The translations under genes were made by a program, and so were the position numbers. DNA of 64,000 nucleotides from Chitinophaga sp. 180180018-3 (lineage in GTDB: Bacteria; Bacteroidota; Bacteroidia; Chitinophagales; Chitinophagaceae): NCBI RefSeq assembly GCF_037893185.1, contig NZ_CP140772.1:6998001-7062000 (forward strand), given 5' to 3'. The notes under the pieces are model-generated. The model was not told the DNA's origin. It searched no databases and saw nothing but the letters and a program-made list of their open reading frames with translations. Shown in pieces: positions 42,023 to 49,573 of this stretch. Position 1 is the first letter of the stretch. Each line of letters begins with the position of its first letter.

Positions 42023-42141
42023 AATTACGAATTAGGAATTACGAATTACGAAACAACCCGAAGATATTAGCGGATAATGAACTTATTATCCGCTAATATC
42101 TTCGGGTTGTTTCGTAATTCCTAATTCCTAATTCGTAATTC
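42022..42141. repeat. Palindromic element C, behind the susD stop codon
   Basis: A perfect 36-bp stem (42043-42078 with 42085-42120, arm starting GAATTACGAAACAACCCGAA) has a 6-base loop. It continues for about 21 more bp with mismatches only at 42042 and at the outer end, so the stem is about 57 bp. It ends at the susD stop codon (42141-42143). The core GAAGATATTAGCGGA resembles the GAAGATAGTAGCGAA of element A. Confidence 0.9.
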
Positions 42142-43727
42142 TATTTCACCAGCCACATCGCCCCGTTAATATCATCCGTTGTCCCACCGAACTGGTTTTG
42201 TAAAGCAGTCGTCCAGTTCTGGGTATTAGCGGATCTGTCGGCATCAGGATATTTGAAGCGTTTGGGGATGACACCGTTGTTGCCCGTTCCTGCTCCTACG
42301 CTAAAAACGGGTACTCCTGTTCTTCTCCAGTTGATGTACGCTTCCCAACCGGAATTCTCGAAGAATGCCAGGTACTTCTGCGTAAGGATCTGGGTAAGGC
42401 CCTGAGAATTATTCCCTTTGTATTTAATAGATGGCTGCAGATAATAGCCATTGGCAAAATCGAAAGGAATGTCGTAGCGCTGGCCGGCATAAGTCTTCGT
42501 TACAGTACCCGCTGTTTCCGCAGGGATTCCATAAAAACCGAGGGATGCTTTAATTCCTTTTTTATACCAGGCTTCTGCATCACCAGAGATCCAGCCCCGG
42601 TTAACTGCTTCCGCCATATTGAAACACAGTTCAGGGTACCCCAGCAATACGCCCGGTTCAGCAGCATAACTGCTGTAATAGCGGCTACGGCTGCGCACAG
42701 AATAAACGGCAGTATCTACATTCGACATTTTAGACGACATATTATCGAGGCTCTCTCCGGAAGGCGCTCCAACATAGGCAGTGATATCCGCAGGAGATTT
42801 ATGCAGCCTGTTCAGTTGCTCAGTTGCCGGTTCTGCAGTAATATAAGCCCGGGGATCATTCAGCGACACCAGGGTATTCAGGTAGGTAGCAGACATATTG
42901 TAGCGGGTAGCGTCGAATCCCAGGTTATCCGGATTAGAAGGGTATTTATTGATATTGTTGTAGATAAACTGCAGATTCTGATCCATTGATTCTATCACCG
43001 GATATTTAGCAGGATTACTAACTATTGCATTAAACTGCTGCACCACGTTCAGATCAGCATCTGCCGTTTTCTGGCTCAACGCGATCAGTACACGGATATG
43101 GAAAGTATTTACGGCCCGCTGCCATTTACCCAGATCATTTCCATAGTAAAAATCGCCCTTCAGTATTTGTCCGTCTGCTGTAGCACTTTTATCGGGGCTG
43201 GTTACCTGCTGCCCCAGTTCTGTATTGGCATCTTCAAGCCATTGCAGGATCTGTTTGAATATTGCTTTCTGCGAATCATATTTCGGAGTCAGATTTCCCT
43301 TCCCCTTCAGTGCATCTGCCATCGGCAGATCGCCGGCGAGATTGGTCATGCGATAGAAAAACCAGGCCCTGAAAAATTTCCCCAACGCCGTATATGGATT
43401 CACTGTCTTTCCGCCAAGGCGTGTAGCTTCTGCTTCCATCTGCTGCACATTGGTCAGCGTATAATAGCTGTTCAGATCGGCACCACCCCAATCGTAACGC
43501 TGATCACCATAGTAGTTATAGTTGCAGCAATCGAACTGGTTCCAGCGCATGACATTACTCCAGGGTTTATCGGAATTGATGTTTGCCAGTACTCCTCCCA
43601 ACACAAGACTGGGTGGCGCCTGTGACGGTTTATTGGTATTAACGGCGTAATCTTCGTACTTCTTGTTACAGCTACTCATCACTGCACCGGTTAAAGCAAC
43701 AAGAACTATATTTTTGAATGATTTCAT
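42141..43727 (-). CDS. SusD/RagB-like outer-membrane lipoprotein
   Basis: A 528-residue lipoprotein with lipobox VMSSC (cysteine 20). It belongs to the SusD-like_2 type, with PPSLVLGGVLANINSD, TLTNVQQMEAEATRLGGKTVNPYTALGKFFRAWFFYRMTNLAGDLPM and the C-terminal GWEAYINWRRTGVPVF. It caps the SusC transporter and binds the substrate at the cell surface. It is encoded 27 bases downstream of susC. No glycoside hydrolase is adjacent, so the substrate (glycan or peptide) is open. Confidence 0.92.
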   Translation of the reverse strand: MKSFKNIVLVALTGAVMSSCNKKYEDYAVNTNKPSQAPPSLVLGGVLANINSDKPWSNVMRWNQFDCCNYNYYGDQRYDWGGADLNSYYTLTNVQQMEAEATRLGGKTVNPYTALGKFFRAWFFYRMTNLAGDLPMADALKGKGNLTPKYDSQKAIFKQILQWLEDANTELGQQVTSPDKSATADGQILKGDFYYGNDLGKWQRAVNTFHIRVLIALSQKTADADLNVVQQFNAIVSNPAKYPVIESMDQNLQFIYNNINKYPSNPDNLGFDATRYNMSATYLNTLVSLNDPRAYITAEPATEQLNRLHKSPADITAYVGAPSGESLDNMSSKMSNVDTAVYSVRSRSRYYSSYAAEPGVLLGYPELCFNMAEAVNRGWISGDAEAWYKKGIKASLGFYGIPAETAGTVTKTYAGQRYDIPFDFANGYYLQPSIKYKGNNSQGLTQILTQKYLAFFENSGWEAYINWRRTGVPVFSVGAGTGNNGVIPKRFKYPDADRSANTQNWTTALQNQFGGTTDDINGAMWLVK

Positions 43728-43754
43728 ACAATGCGTTTTTTATCAGGTGAGTGA

Positions 43755-46700
43755 TCAGAAAGAAAGATTGATATTAAAGCCAAATCGTTTAGTAGTAGGT
43801 GTCTGTAAGCTAGAGATCTGGTCAGCACCCGGATACTGGTCTATATCCACATCTTTATTCTTTGCAAAATAAAACAGGTTCCTGCCTACGAACGATACAC
43901 TGGCATTACGGATAAATGTTCCTCTCAGCATAGAAGCCGGCAATGTATAACCCAGGGTTACTTCTCTCAGTTTTGCAAATGTTTTGCTGATCACGTTGGC
44001 TTCGTTGGTCTTGTAATAAAAGCTGATATAGTCCTGCAGGAAGGTTTTCGTACCATTGGGAGTATACTGCAGTTTATCATAGTTGGTAACATTACCGTTA
44101 TTATCATACTGAATAGGAATACCGTTGCTGACCACCACTCCCTGTCCGAGGTATGATTTCACGCCTTTGTAATCCTGATAACGTGCATCTCCCATAGCGC
44201 CCTGTACTGTCAGAATATTGCGTCCACCGCGGAAAGTTTGCTGTTGTATGTAATCGATCATATTACCTCCTACACGGCCATCGAACTGGAAGCTGAGGCT
44301 TACACCTTTATAGCTAAAACTGTTATTCACGCCCCAAACCCAGTCGGCATTACCATAACCGAGGAACTGCTGCGTAGGTGCGATAATAGGACGCCCGTCG
44401 GCACCATTGATGATCTTTCCATCGGACGTTCTCACGAATTTGCTGCCATATAATTTATCTACCCTGTCACCCACTCCCACAAAGGCATTCAGTAAATTTT
44501 CCGTATCTGTAATCTTCACATATCTTTCCACGTAGGTCGACCAGTTAGCGGTTATATTCCAATTGAAGCCATTGGGGTTCCTGATCGGGCTACCATTCAA
44601 GGTTAGCTCGTACCCTACTTTGCGGGTATTTACGCCATTAATACGGTTCTTGGAAAACCCGGTAGCTGAAGGCACCAGTACATCATATATCTGCGGGCCG
44701 TTAGCACTGGTAAAATAGGTTCCGTCTATACCAATCCGATTCTTCAGGAAACGGACATCCACACCTGTCTCAAATACTTTAGTAGCAAAGGGTCGCAGAT
44801 CGGGGTTGGCGATTATTTGTGTAAAAGTGGCGCCTGCCTGATTCTGGTATACAGGAGCTACATCGTAGTAGGCAGAGTTGTAGATAGGGCCGTCGTATGA
44901 AGACTGGTACTCAGTACCATATCCCAATGGATAAGAGGCCAGCGGAGTGGCACCGATAGTGGCCTGTGTGAATCCACCCTTCACGTTAGCATAAGAGGCT
45001 CTTACCTTGAGGAAAGAAATGGCGGATGGCAATGGCAGGTAGTCGGACAAGGCGGAGCTCACCGCTACTGACGGATACGAATATACGTTGTTCTTCAGTG
45101 GCAGGTTGGAGGCCTTATCTAAACGGTCGGTGAGTGAGATGGTAGCGTATTTGCCCAGGTCAACATCCACATATCCGTAAGCGCTCAGCACCAGCATCGG
45201 AGCATTATAATTTGTTGCAAACAGCGGATCTCTGGTGTTAGCAAAACCGTACCAGCCTGGCGCATTCAGGTAATTGGTGGTAACAAAGCTGGAATTATAT
45301 TTGAAAGAGCGTGCGTTACCTCCAACAGAAGCCCTGATGCCAATCTTATTCGGGAAAGTGTTGGCGTAAGAGAGCAGTACATCTGTATTATTCTCGAACA
45401 TAGATCGTTTGTCTTCTCTGTAATTACCTTTCCCTTCTTCCATACCATAGGGGTGAGCAGAGTACGGCACCTTCTCATTTCTCATGAGGTCGTAGCTGGT
45501 AATCTGTGTACGGGCCAGCAGTTCCAGTTTATCGGTGAGTTTGTAGTTCAGCTTAGCATAGCCATTGATATCTGTTTTATAATGGCCGCGGAGCCACTCG
45601 TAGGTCATAAACCAGGGGTTATGATAGCGTTGGTATTCGGCATAGATGGATTGAATACCTTCCTTTCCGGGTTGCCAGTAATTGCGCATATCGTCCATGC
45701 TCCAGTCGGCACCAGCCCAGATCAGGATATTATAGATCAGGCTGTTCGGGCCATAGGTAACATCGGGGAAGTTATCTGAATACTGGCGGTTATAATTCAT
45801 ATAAGCATCCAGGCGGAGGCGGGGTGAAAAGTTATAACCAGCGGAGATATTGAAATTGGTGATGTTTAAAGAGGTGTTGGGCACGATGCCTTTCTGATAG
45901 GAATGCGAGATGGAAAATCGGAGATCGGCTTTTTCGGAGTGCGACGATACGGCGATATTGTTAGTGCTCAGCATCCCTGTTCGCAGAAAGCGCTGCAGGT
46001 TATTTTTACCCCGGGCTATCCACGGAGTGGGCGTACGTTTCCCGGTAACAGGATCTACGGGGCTGTCGTACTGCGGTATCAGCTGGCCTTCAAATTTCGG
46101 TCCCCATACGTCATAGTCACCATCATTGGTACCACCACCTTTACCATCTACAAATGCATATTTACCGTGGTCACCAGGGCCGTACTCATCCTGTACCTTA
46201 GGGATGGCATTGAATCCCTTTTCAAACATGGTGCTGGAGTTGAAGTCGATGGACACACCACGTTTATCTTTAGTCCCTTTTTTTGTTGTGATCATAATAG
46301 CGCCGTTGAGGCCACGGGAGCCGTACAGGGCGGAAGCAGTAACACCTTTGAGTACGGTATAGCTTTCAATATCGTCCGGGGAGATATTCCAGGTATCGGA
46401 GTTGATAGGTACGCCGTCTACCACATAGAGATTAATATTGTTTCCTCTCAGCTTCACAGCAGGAGCAGCGAGCAGCTCGGCGGAAGCTCCTACGGTAAGA
46501 CCGGCTACTTTCCCTACCAGGCCATTTACGGGGTTAGGTTCCCTGGCTTTAACCAGGTCGGCCCCTTTTACTTCCTGTACAGCATACCCTACCCGTTTTA
46601 CCTCTTTTCGTATGCCCAATGCCGTTACCACTACCTCATCCAGGGCTTTCTTATCGGGTTGCAGGGTGATAGATATGTCAGTAGCATCTTTTACGGGGTA

Positions 46701-46964
46701 TTGAGCAGGCAGGTAGCCGATGAAGCTCACTTCCAGTACATCCGTGCTGTTGGCGGATAGTGAGAAGTTACCGGCGGCATCGGTAGTAGCACCGCGGTTG
46801 GAGCCTTTCACCCGGATAGAAGCTCCGATAACCGGCTGCCGGTCGTCGCCGGCAACAACTTTACCTTTGATTACATGTTGGGCATGTACAGATAGGGTAA
46901 GGAATAGCAGCAATAGTGAGGCGCCCAGCTGCCTGAGGAACGCACGAAGTAGATTTGATTGCAT
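43755..46964 (-). CDS. SusC/RagA family TonB-linked outer-membrane protein
   Basis: A 1069-residue TonB-dependent transporter. The signal peptide ends near SVHAQ, followed by a carboxypeptidase-like regulatory domain (VIKGKVVAGDDRQPVIGASIRVKG, TTDAAGNFSLSA), the TonB box region DEVVVTALG, a plug (VAGLTV, LRGNNINLYVVDGVPIN, LKGVTASALYGSRGLNGAIMITTKKG) and a large barrel ending GFNINLSF. There is no N-terminal signalling domain that would feed an anti-sigma factor. With SusD it forms the surface import complex. A structured promoter with paired CTTAAC repeats lies upstream. Confidence 0.94.
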   Translation of the reverse strand: MQSNLLRAFLRQLGASLLLLFLTLSVHAQHVIKGKVVAGDDRQPVIGASIRVKGSNRGATTDAAGNFSLSANSTDVLEVSFIGYLPAQYPVKDATDISITLQPDKKALDEVVVTALGIRKEVKRVGYAVQEVKGADLVKAREPNPVNGLVGKVAGLTVGASAELLAAPAVKLRGNNINLYVVDGVPINSDTWNISPDDIESYTVLKGVTASALYGSRGLNGAIMITTKKGTKDKRGVSIDFNSSTMFEKGFNAIPKVQDEYGPGDHGKYAFVDGKGGGTNDGDYDVWGPKFEGQLIPQYDSPVDPVTGKRTPTPWIARGKNNLQRFLRTGMLSTNNIAVSSHSEKADLRFSISHSYQKGIVPNTSLNITNFNISAGYNFSPRLRLDAYMNYNRQYSDNFPDVTYGPNSLIYNILIWAGADWSMDDMRNYWQPGKEGIQSIYAEYQRYHNPWFMTYEWLRGHYKTDINGYAKLNYKLTDKLELLARTQITSYDLMRNEKVPYSAHPYGMEEGKGNYREDKRSMFENNTDVLLSYANTFPNKIGIRASVGGNARSFKYNSSFVTTNYLNAPGWYGFANTRDPLFATNYNAPMLVLSAYGYVDVDLGKYATISLTDRLDKASNLPLKNNVYSYPSVAVSSALSDYLPLPSAISFLKVRASYANVKGGFTQATIGATPLASYPLGYGTEYQSSYDGPIYNSAYYDVAPVYQNQAGATFTQIIANPDLRPFATKVFETGVDVRFLKNRIGIDGTYFTSANGPQIYDVLVPSATGFSKNRINGVNTRKVGYELTLNGSPIRNPNGFNWNITANWSTYVERYVKITDTENLLNAFVGVGDRVDKLYGSKFVRTSDGKIINGADGRPIIAPTQQFLGYGNADWVWGVNNSFSYKGVSLSFQFDGRVGGNMIDYIQQQTFRGGRNILTVQGAMGDARYQDYKGVKSYLGQGVVVSNGIPIQYDNNGNVTNYDKLQYTPNGTKTFLQDYISFYYKTNEANVISKTFAKLREVTLGYTLPASMLRGTFIRNASVSFVGRNLFYFAKNKDVDIDQYPGADQISSLQTPTTKRFGFNINLSF

Positions 46965-46996
46965 GTAAATGTAGGTTTGGGTAAATTATTCACATG

Positions 46997-47053
46997 CAAA
47001 GTTTACGGTCCAATATGACCGAAATGTTAAGTTATACTAAATTTATCGTTAAG
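46997..47053 (-). promoter_or_regulatory. susC promoter with paired CTTAAC repeats
   Basis: On the minus strand CTTAAC lies at 47053-47048 and 47031-47026 (22 bp apart). The AAACTTTG box (47004-46997) is 21 bp further downstream. CGGTC-N6-GACCG (47006-47021) lies between them as an inverted repeat. The arrangement is the same as in front of the DUF5690 gene, and 18 bases (47025-47042) are identical. Confidence 0.7.
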
Positions 47054-47064
47054 CATTTGTATAT

Positions 47065-47649
47065 CTACTTATCGCTTTCCAGGAAGAAATAGACAACGAG
47101 GATAAGGGCGTTATCGGAGCCTATATTGGAGGGTTTATGTCCGAGGCGGCCGTCAAAAAAGAGGGAATCGCCTTCTTCCAGCACATATTTTTCGTTATCG
47201 ATCAGGTATTCAACGGTTCCTTTAATAATGTATTTGTATTCGTAGGCGTCTGTTTTAACAGTCTGTGACCGGTGGGCATTTTTTTTAAGTTCCAGCAGTA
47301 CGATATCTACCGGAAAGTTCTTCACGTTTTTGGTCAGCACGCGTTTATATACAAATCCTTTAGTGGGTTCTTTTTCGAATTCCTGGTAGGAAGCCTTTTG
47401 TTTGATGATCACCTTGGCGGTTTGCGTCTGCTGGTCAATTTCATTAAAGAACTCGTTCATATCGAGGCGGAGGGCCTTAATGATATTGATCAGCACGAGC
47501 AGCGAGGGCACCGTTCTGTTATTTTCGATCTGTGAAATCAGTCCTTTACTCACTTCTGCCCTGTCGGCCAGTTCCTGGATAGTAATACCTTTGGCCTTTC
47601 TTTTCTCCTTGATCTTATTGCTGATTTGAATAATAATATCCTCTGTCAT
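47065..47649 (-). CDS. XRE-cupin transcriptional regulator
   Basis: A 194-residue regulator. The N-terminal HTH of the Cro/CI type reads KIKEKRKAKGITIQELADRAEVSKGLISQIENNRTVPSLLVLINII. The C-terminal cupin domain has LELKKNAHRSQTV, YEYKYIIKGTVEYLIDNEKYVLEEGDSLFFDGRLGHKPSN. Such proteins sense small metabolites. The ATG at 47649 is chosen because the promoter lies directly upstream of it; a longer frame to 47712 overlaps that promoter. It is next to susC and may control it. A divergent marC gene shares the intergenic region. Confidence 0.9.
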   Translation of the reverse strand: MTEDIIIQISNKIKEKRKAKGITIQELADRAEVSKGLISQIENNRTVPSLLVLINIIKALRLDMNEFFNEIDQQTQTAKVIIKQKASYQEFEKEPTKGFVYKRVLTKNVKNFPVDIVLLELKKNAHRSQTVKTDAYEYKYIIKGTVEYLIDNEKYVLEEGDSLFFDGRLGHKPSNIGSDNALILVVYFFLESDK

Positions 47650-47668
47650 AGTAAGTCGGTCGTTACAA

Positions 47669-47705
47669 CAAATATAGGTATCATTCTCCCTATATTTACA
47701 CAAAA
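47669..47705 (-). promoter_or_regulatory. Promoter of the XRE-cupin gene
   Basis: On the minus strand TATATTTG (47676-47669) matches TAnnTTTG, with TTTTG (47705-47701) 24 bases upstream. On the plus strand TATATTTA (47691-47698), one base off the consensus, may serve the divergent marC gene starting at 47715. Confidence 0.55.
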
Positions 47706-47714
47706 TAAGCATCC

Positions 47715-48281
47715 ATGTTCAGTATCGACCAAATTCTGGCAGTTACGTTTACGTTATTTGCGGTCATAGATATTGTAGGCTCCATTCCTGTACTTGTTTC
47801 ACTGAAAGAGAAACTGGGTCATATTGATGCCGGGAAAGCCACGCTGGCGTCGGGTTTTCTGATGATACTGTTTCTGCTGGTAGGGGAACCGTTCCTGAAG
47901 TTATTAAGTGTGGATGTACATTCTTTTGCTGTAGCGGGTTCTATCGTAATTTTCGTGATCGGGCTGGAAATGATACTGGGAATGGAACTATTCAAGAGTG
48001 ATGCGGATGCCAAGGCAGGGAGCGTGGTACCCATCGCCTTCCCGCTGGTGGCGGGCTCCGGAACACTGACAACGATCATGTCATTAAAGGCCAACTTCGG
48101 GCAGTATAATATACTGGCCGGGATCTGTCTGAACCTGGTTATTGTTTACATGGTGTTACGCAGTCTGAATTATATAGAACGTATGCTGGGCAAGGCGGGT
48201 TTGATGGTGCTGCGTAAGTTTTTCGGGGTTATTCTGCTGGCGATTGCGGTCAAAATCTTTAAAAGTAATATCAATCTTTAA
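47715..48281 (+). CDS. MarC family integral membrane protein
   Basis: A 188-residue protein with six hydrophobic helices. The opening FSIDQILAVTFTLFAVIDIVGSIPVL, the GLEMILGMELF segment and VVPIAFPLVAGSGTLTTIMSL are hallmarks of MarC/UPF0056. The family is conserved but without an established transport function; early links to multiple antibiotic resistance were not confirmed. It is divergent from the XRE-cupin regulator and followed by tRNA-Arg(CCG). Confidence 0.9.
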   Translation: MFSIDQILAVTFTLFAVIDIVGSIPVLVSLKEKLGHIDAGKATLASGFLMILFLLVGEPFLKLLSVDVHSFAVAGSIVIFVIGLEMILGMELFKSDADAKAGSVVPIAFPLVAGSGTLTTIMSLKANFGQYNILAGICLNLVIVYMVLRSLNYIERMLGKAGLMVLRKFFGVILLAIAVKIFKSNINL

Positions 48282-48286
48282 TGTGA

Positions 48287-48318
48287 TTTGGGATTATAGG
48301 ATAGAAAATGTACATTTG
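48287..48318 (+). promoter_or_regulatory. Consensus promoter of tRNA-Arg(CCG)
   Basis: TTTG (48287-48290), 20 bases, then TACATTTG (48311-48318) match the Bacteroidota consensus. The tRNA starts 12 bases downstream. Confidence 0.75.
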
Positions 48319-48329
48319 CGCAACTTTCC

Positions 48330-48401
48330 GGCCTCGTAGTACAATGGATAGTATAAGAGTTTCCGAAGCTCCAGATTCAAGTTCGATTCTTGACGAGGCT
48401 A
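48330..48401 (+). tRNA. tRNA-Arg (anticodon CCG)
   Basis: The cloverleaf has acceptor arms GGCCTCG and CGAGGCT (first pair G-U), D stem GTAC/GTAT, anticodon loop TTCCGAA with anticodon CCG, T arm TCAAG-TTCGATT-CTTGA, and discriminator A with no encoded CCA. The anticodon stem has one A/C mismatch at its outer end. It reads CGG codons. Confidence 0.92.
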
Positions 48402-48415
48402 CTAAAAGATTAATT

Positions 48416-48451
48416 CGCCCAAACTTAGCTTTACTAGGTTTGGGTGTTTTT
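48416..48451 (+). terminator. Intrinsic terminator of tRNA-Arg(CCG)
   Basis: A 13-bp stem (48416-48428 with 48434-48446; CGCCCAAACTTAG arm, G-U pairs included) with a 5-base loop, followed by five T. The design closely resembles the terminator of tRNA-Arg(CCT). Confidence 0.85.
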
Positions 48452-48486
48452 CGTTGGTGGATGAGGGGTTAAGAATATCTCTTCTT

Positions 48487-49533
48487 TTACCGTCTATCTT
48501 CATTCATCCAATTCAACAAATCCCGCATCATATCCTGTTTATGAGAAATCGTGACCGCTTGTCCATCTACCAGTTTCACCTCATTTAAATAATGATCTGT
48601 AGGGTATACATGAAACGATAAATTCTTCTTACCTCTACGGAGAAATTCAAGGCGGATGTATTCCAGGCTATAGATAGATGAGTTATGATCCCTGCTGCCG
48701 GCCGCTATAAAAACAGGAATATTGAGTTTTACCAGATTATCCAGTGGAATATCCGAACAATAACCGGCCCAACGCTGATAGGTATGCCCCTCCCACTTAT
48801 GATAGATATCATGCGGCGCCGCATATATAGCTGCAAACTGAGCAAAAAGGGAATCCACCTGCCGTTGTGCGTCTTCCTGGGAAATAAGTCCCTGTGACGC
48901 CTTTGTCCTGACATCTACTATCCAGTCGTAAAACTGGTTGAGTCCTGAGCCCACAATAGCTGCACAGTGAGTAATTTTTTTATTGACCAAAGACAGTTTG
49001 GGTACTACCTGTGCTCCTTCTGAATAACCATACACCACCACTTTCTTTTTATCTACCGGCATATGCTGACACACAAAATCAATGACTTTTGATGCTGCAT
49101 TCACCCGCCATGCTAAACCGGCACGCTTTGTATATGCTGCCGGTACCGTCAGCAACTCCATTACATCAGCCGTACTGGCGCTGTCCCGGTCTATATTCAA
49201 TGTATCACAAAAAGGCACTCCGGGTTTACTGATCAGCACAACATGGAATTTGTCCGCCAGTGCGAGTGCATCATTATCCAGGGTATTGCACAAAAACGCC
49301 TTTTTCCGAAGCTGTACAAATATGGCCATGGGAAAGTGTCCGGAACCGTCTAATGCCAGCAACAGTGGTTTCGTTTGATGGATATCTTTACTGCTTATAT
49401 AAAAATGAATGTCGCCCAATGATGGGTCATGGATAGTGAATGCCTTTAATCCATAATCAGCCGGCCGGGTAGGCTGGCTCCAGCCAATATAAGTACACAG
49501 CAGAAAGAGGATCAGGCAGGTGTAACGTATCAT
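48487..49533 (-). CDS. Secreted alpha/beta hydrolase
   Basis: A protein of about 348 residues with a signal peptide (MIRYTCLILFLLCTYIGWSQ). The nucleophile elbow is VVVYGYSEGAQVV, the acid is in AAGSRDHNSSIYSLEYIRLEF, and the histidine is in VYPTDHYLNEV. The overall layout is that of a serine esterase or dipeptidyl-peptidase-like hydrolase. The substrate is unknown. The ATG at 49533 gives a normal signal peptide; the extra 9 residues of a longer frame would not. It lies downstream of the ABC-F gene on the same strand, 40 bases apart. Confidence 0.75.
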   Translation of the reverse strand: MIRYTCLILFLLCTYIGWSQPTRPADYGLKAFTIHDPSLGDIHFYISSKDIHQTKPLLLALDGSGHFPMAIFVQLRKKAFLCNTLDNDALALADKFHVVLISKPGVPFCDTLNIDRDSASTADVMELLTVPAAYTKRAGLAWRVNAASKVIDFVCQHMPVDKKKVVVYGYSEGAQVVPKLSLVNKKITHCAAIVGSGLNQFYDWIVDVRTKASQGLISQEDAQRQVDSLFAQFAAIYAAPHDIYHKWEGHTYQRWAGYCSDIPLDNLVKLNIPVFIAAGSRDHNSSIYSLEYIRLEFLRRGKKNLSFHVYPTDHYLNEVKLVDGQAVTISHKQDMMRDLLNWMNEDRR

Positions 49534-49573
49534 ACAAAATGATCTTGGCTTGATAGTCAAATAACGTTAACGG

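Noticed and set aside
45903..46760. 285-residue plus-strand frame opposite susC
   Set aside because: It is antisense to the well-supported SusC plug and barrel and has no recognisable family; a shadow of a long biased gene.
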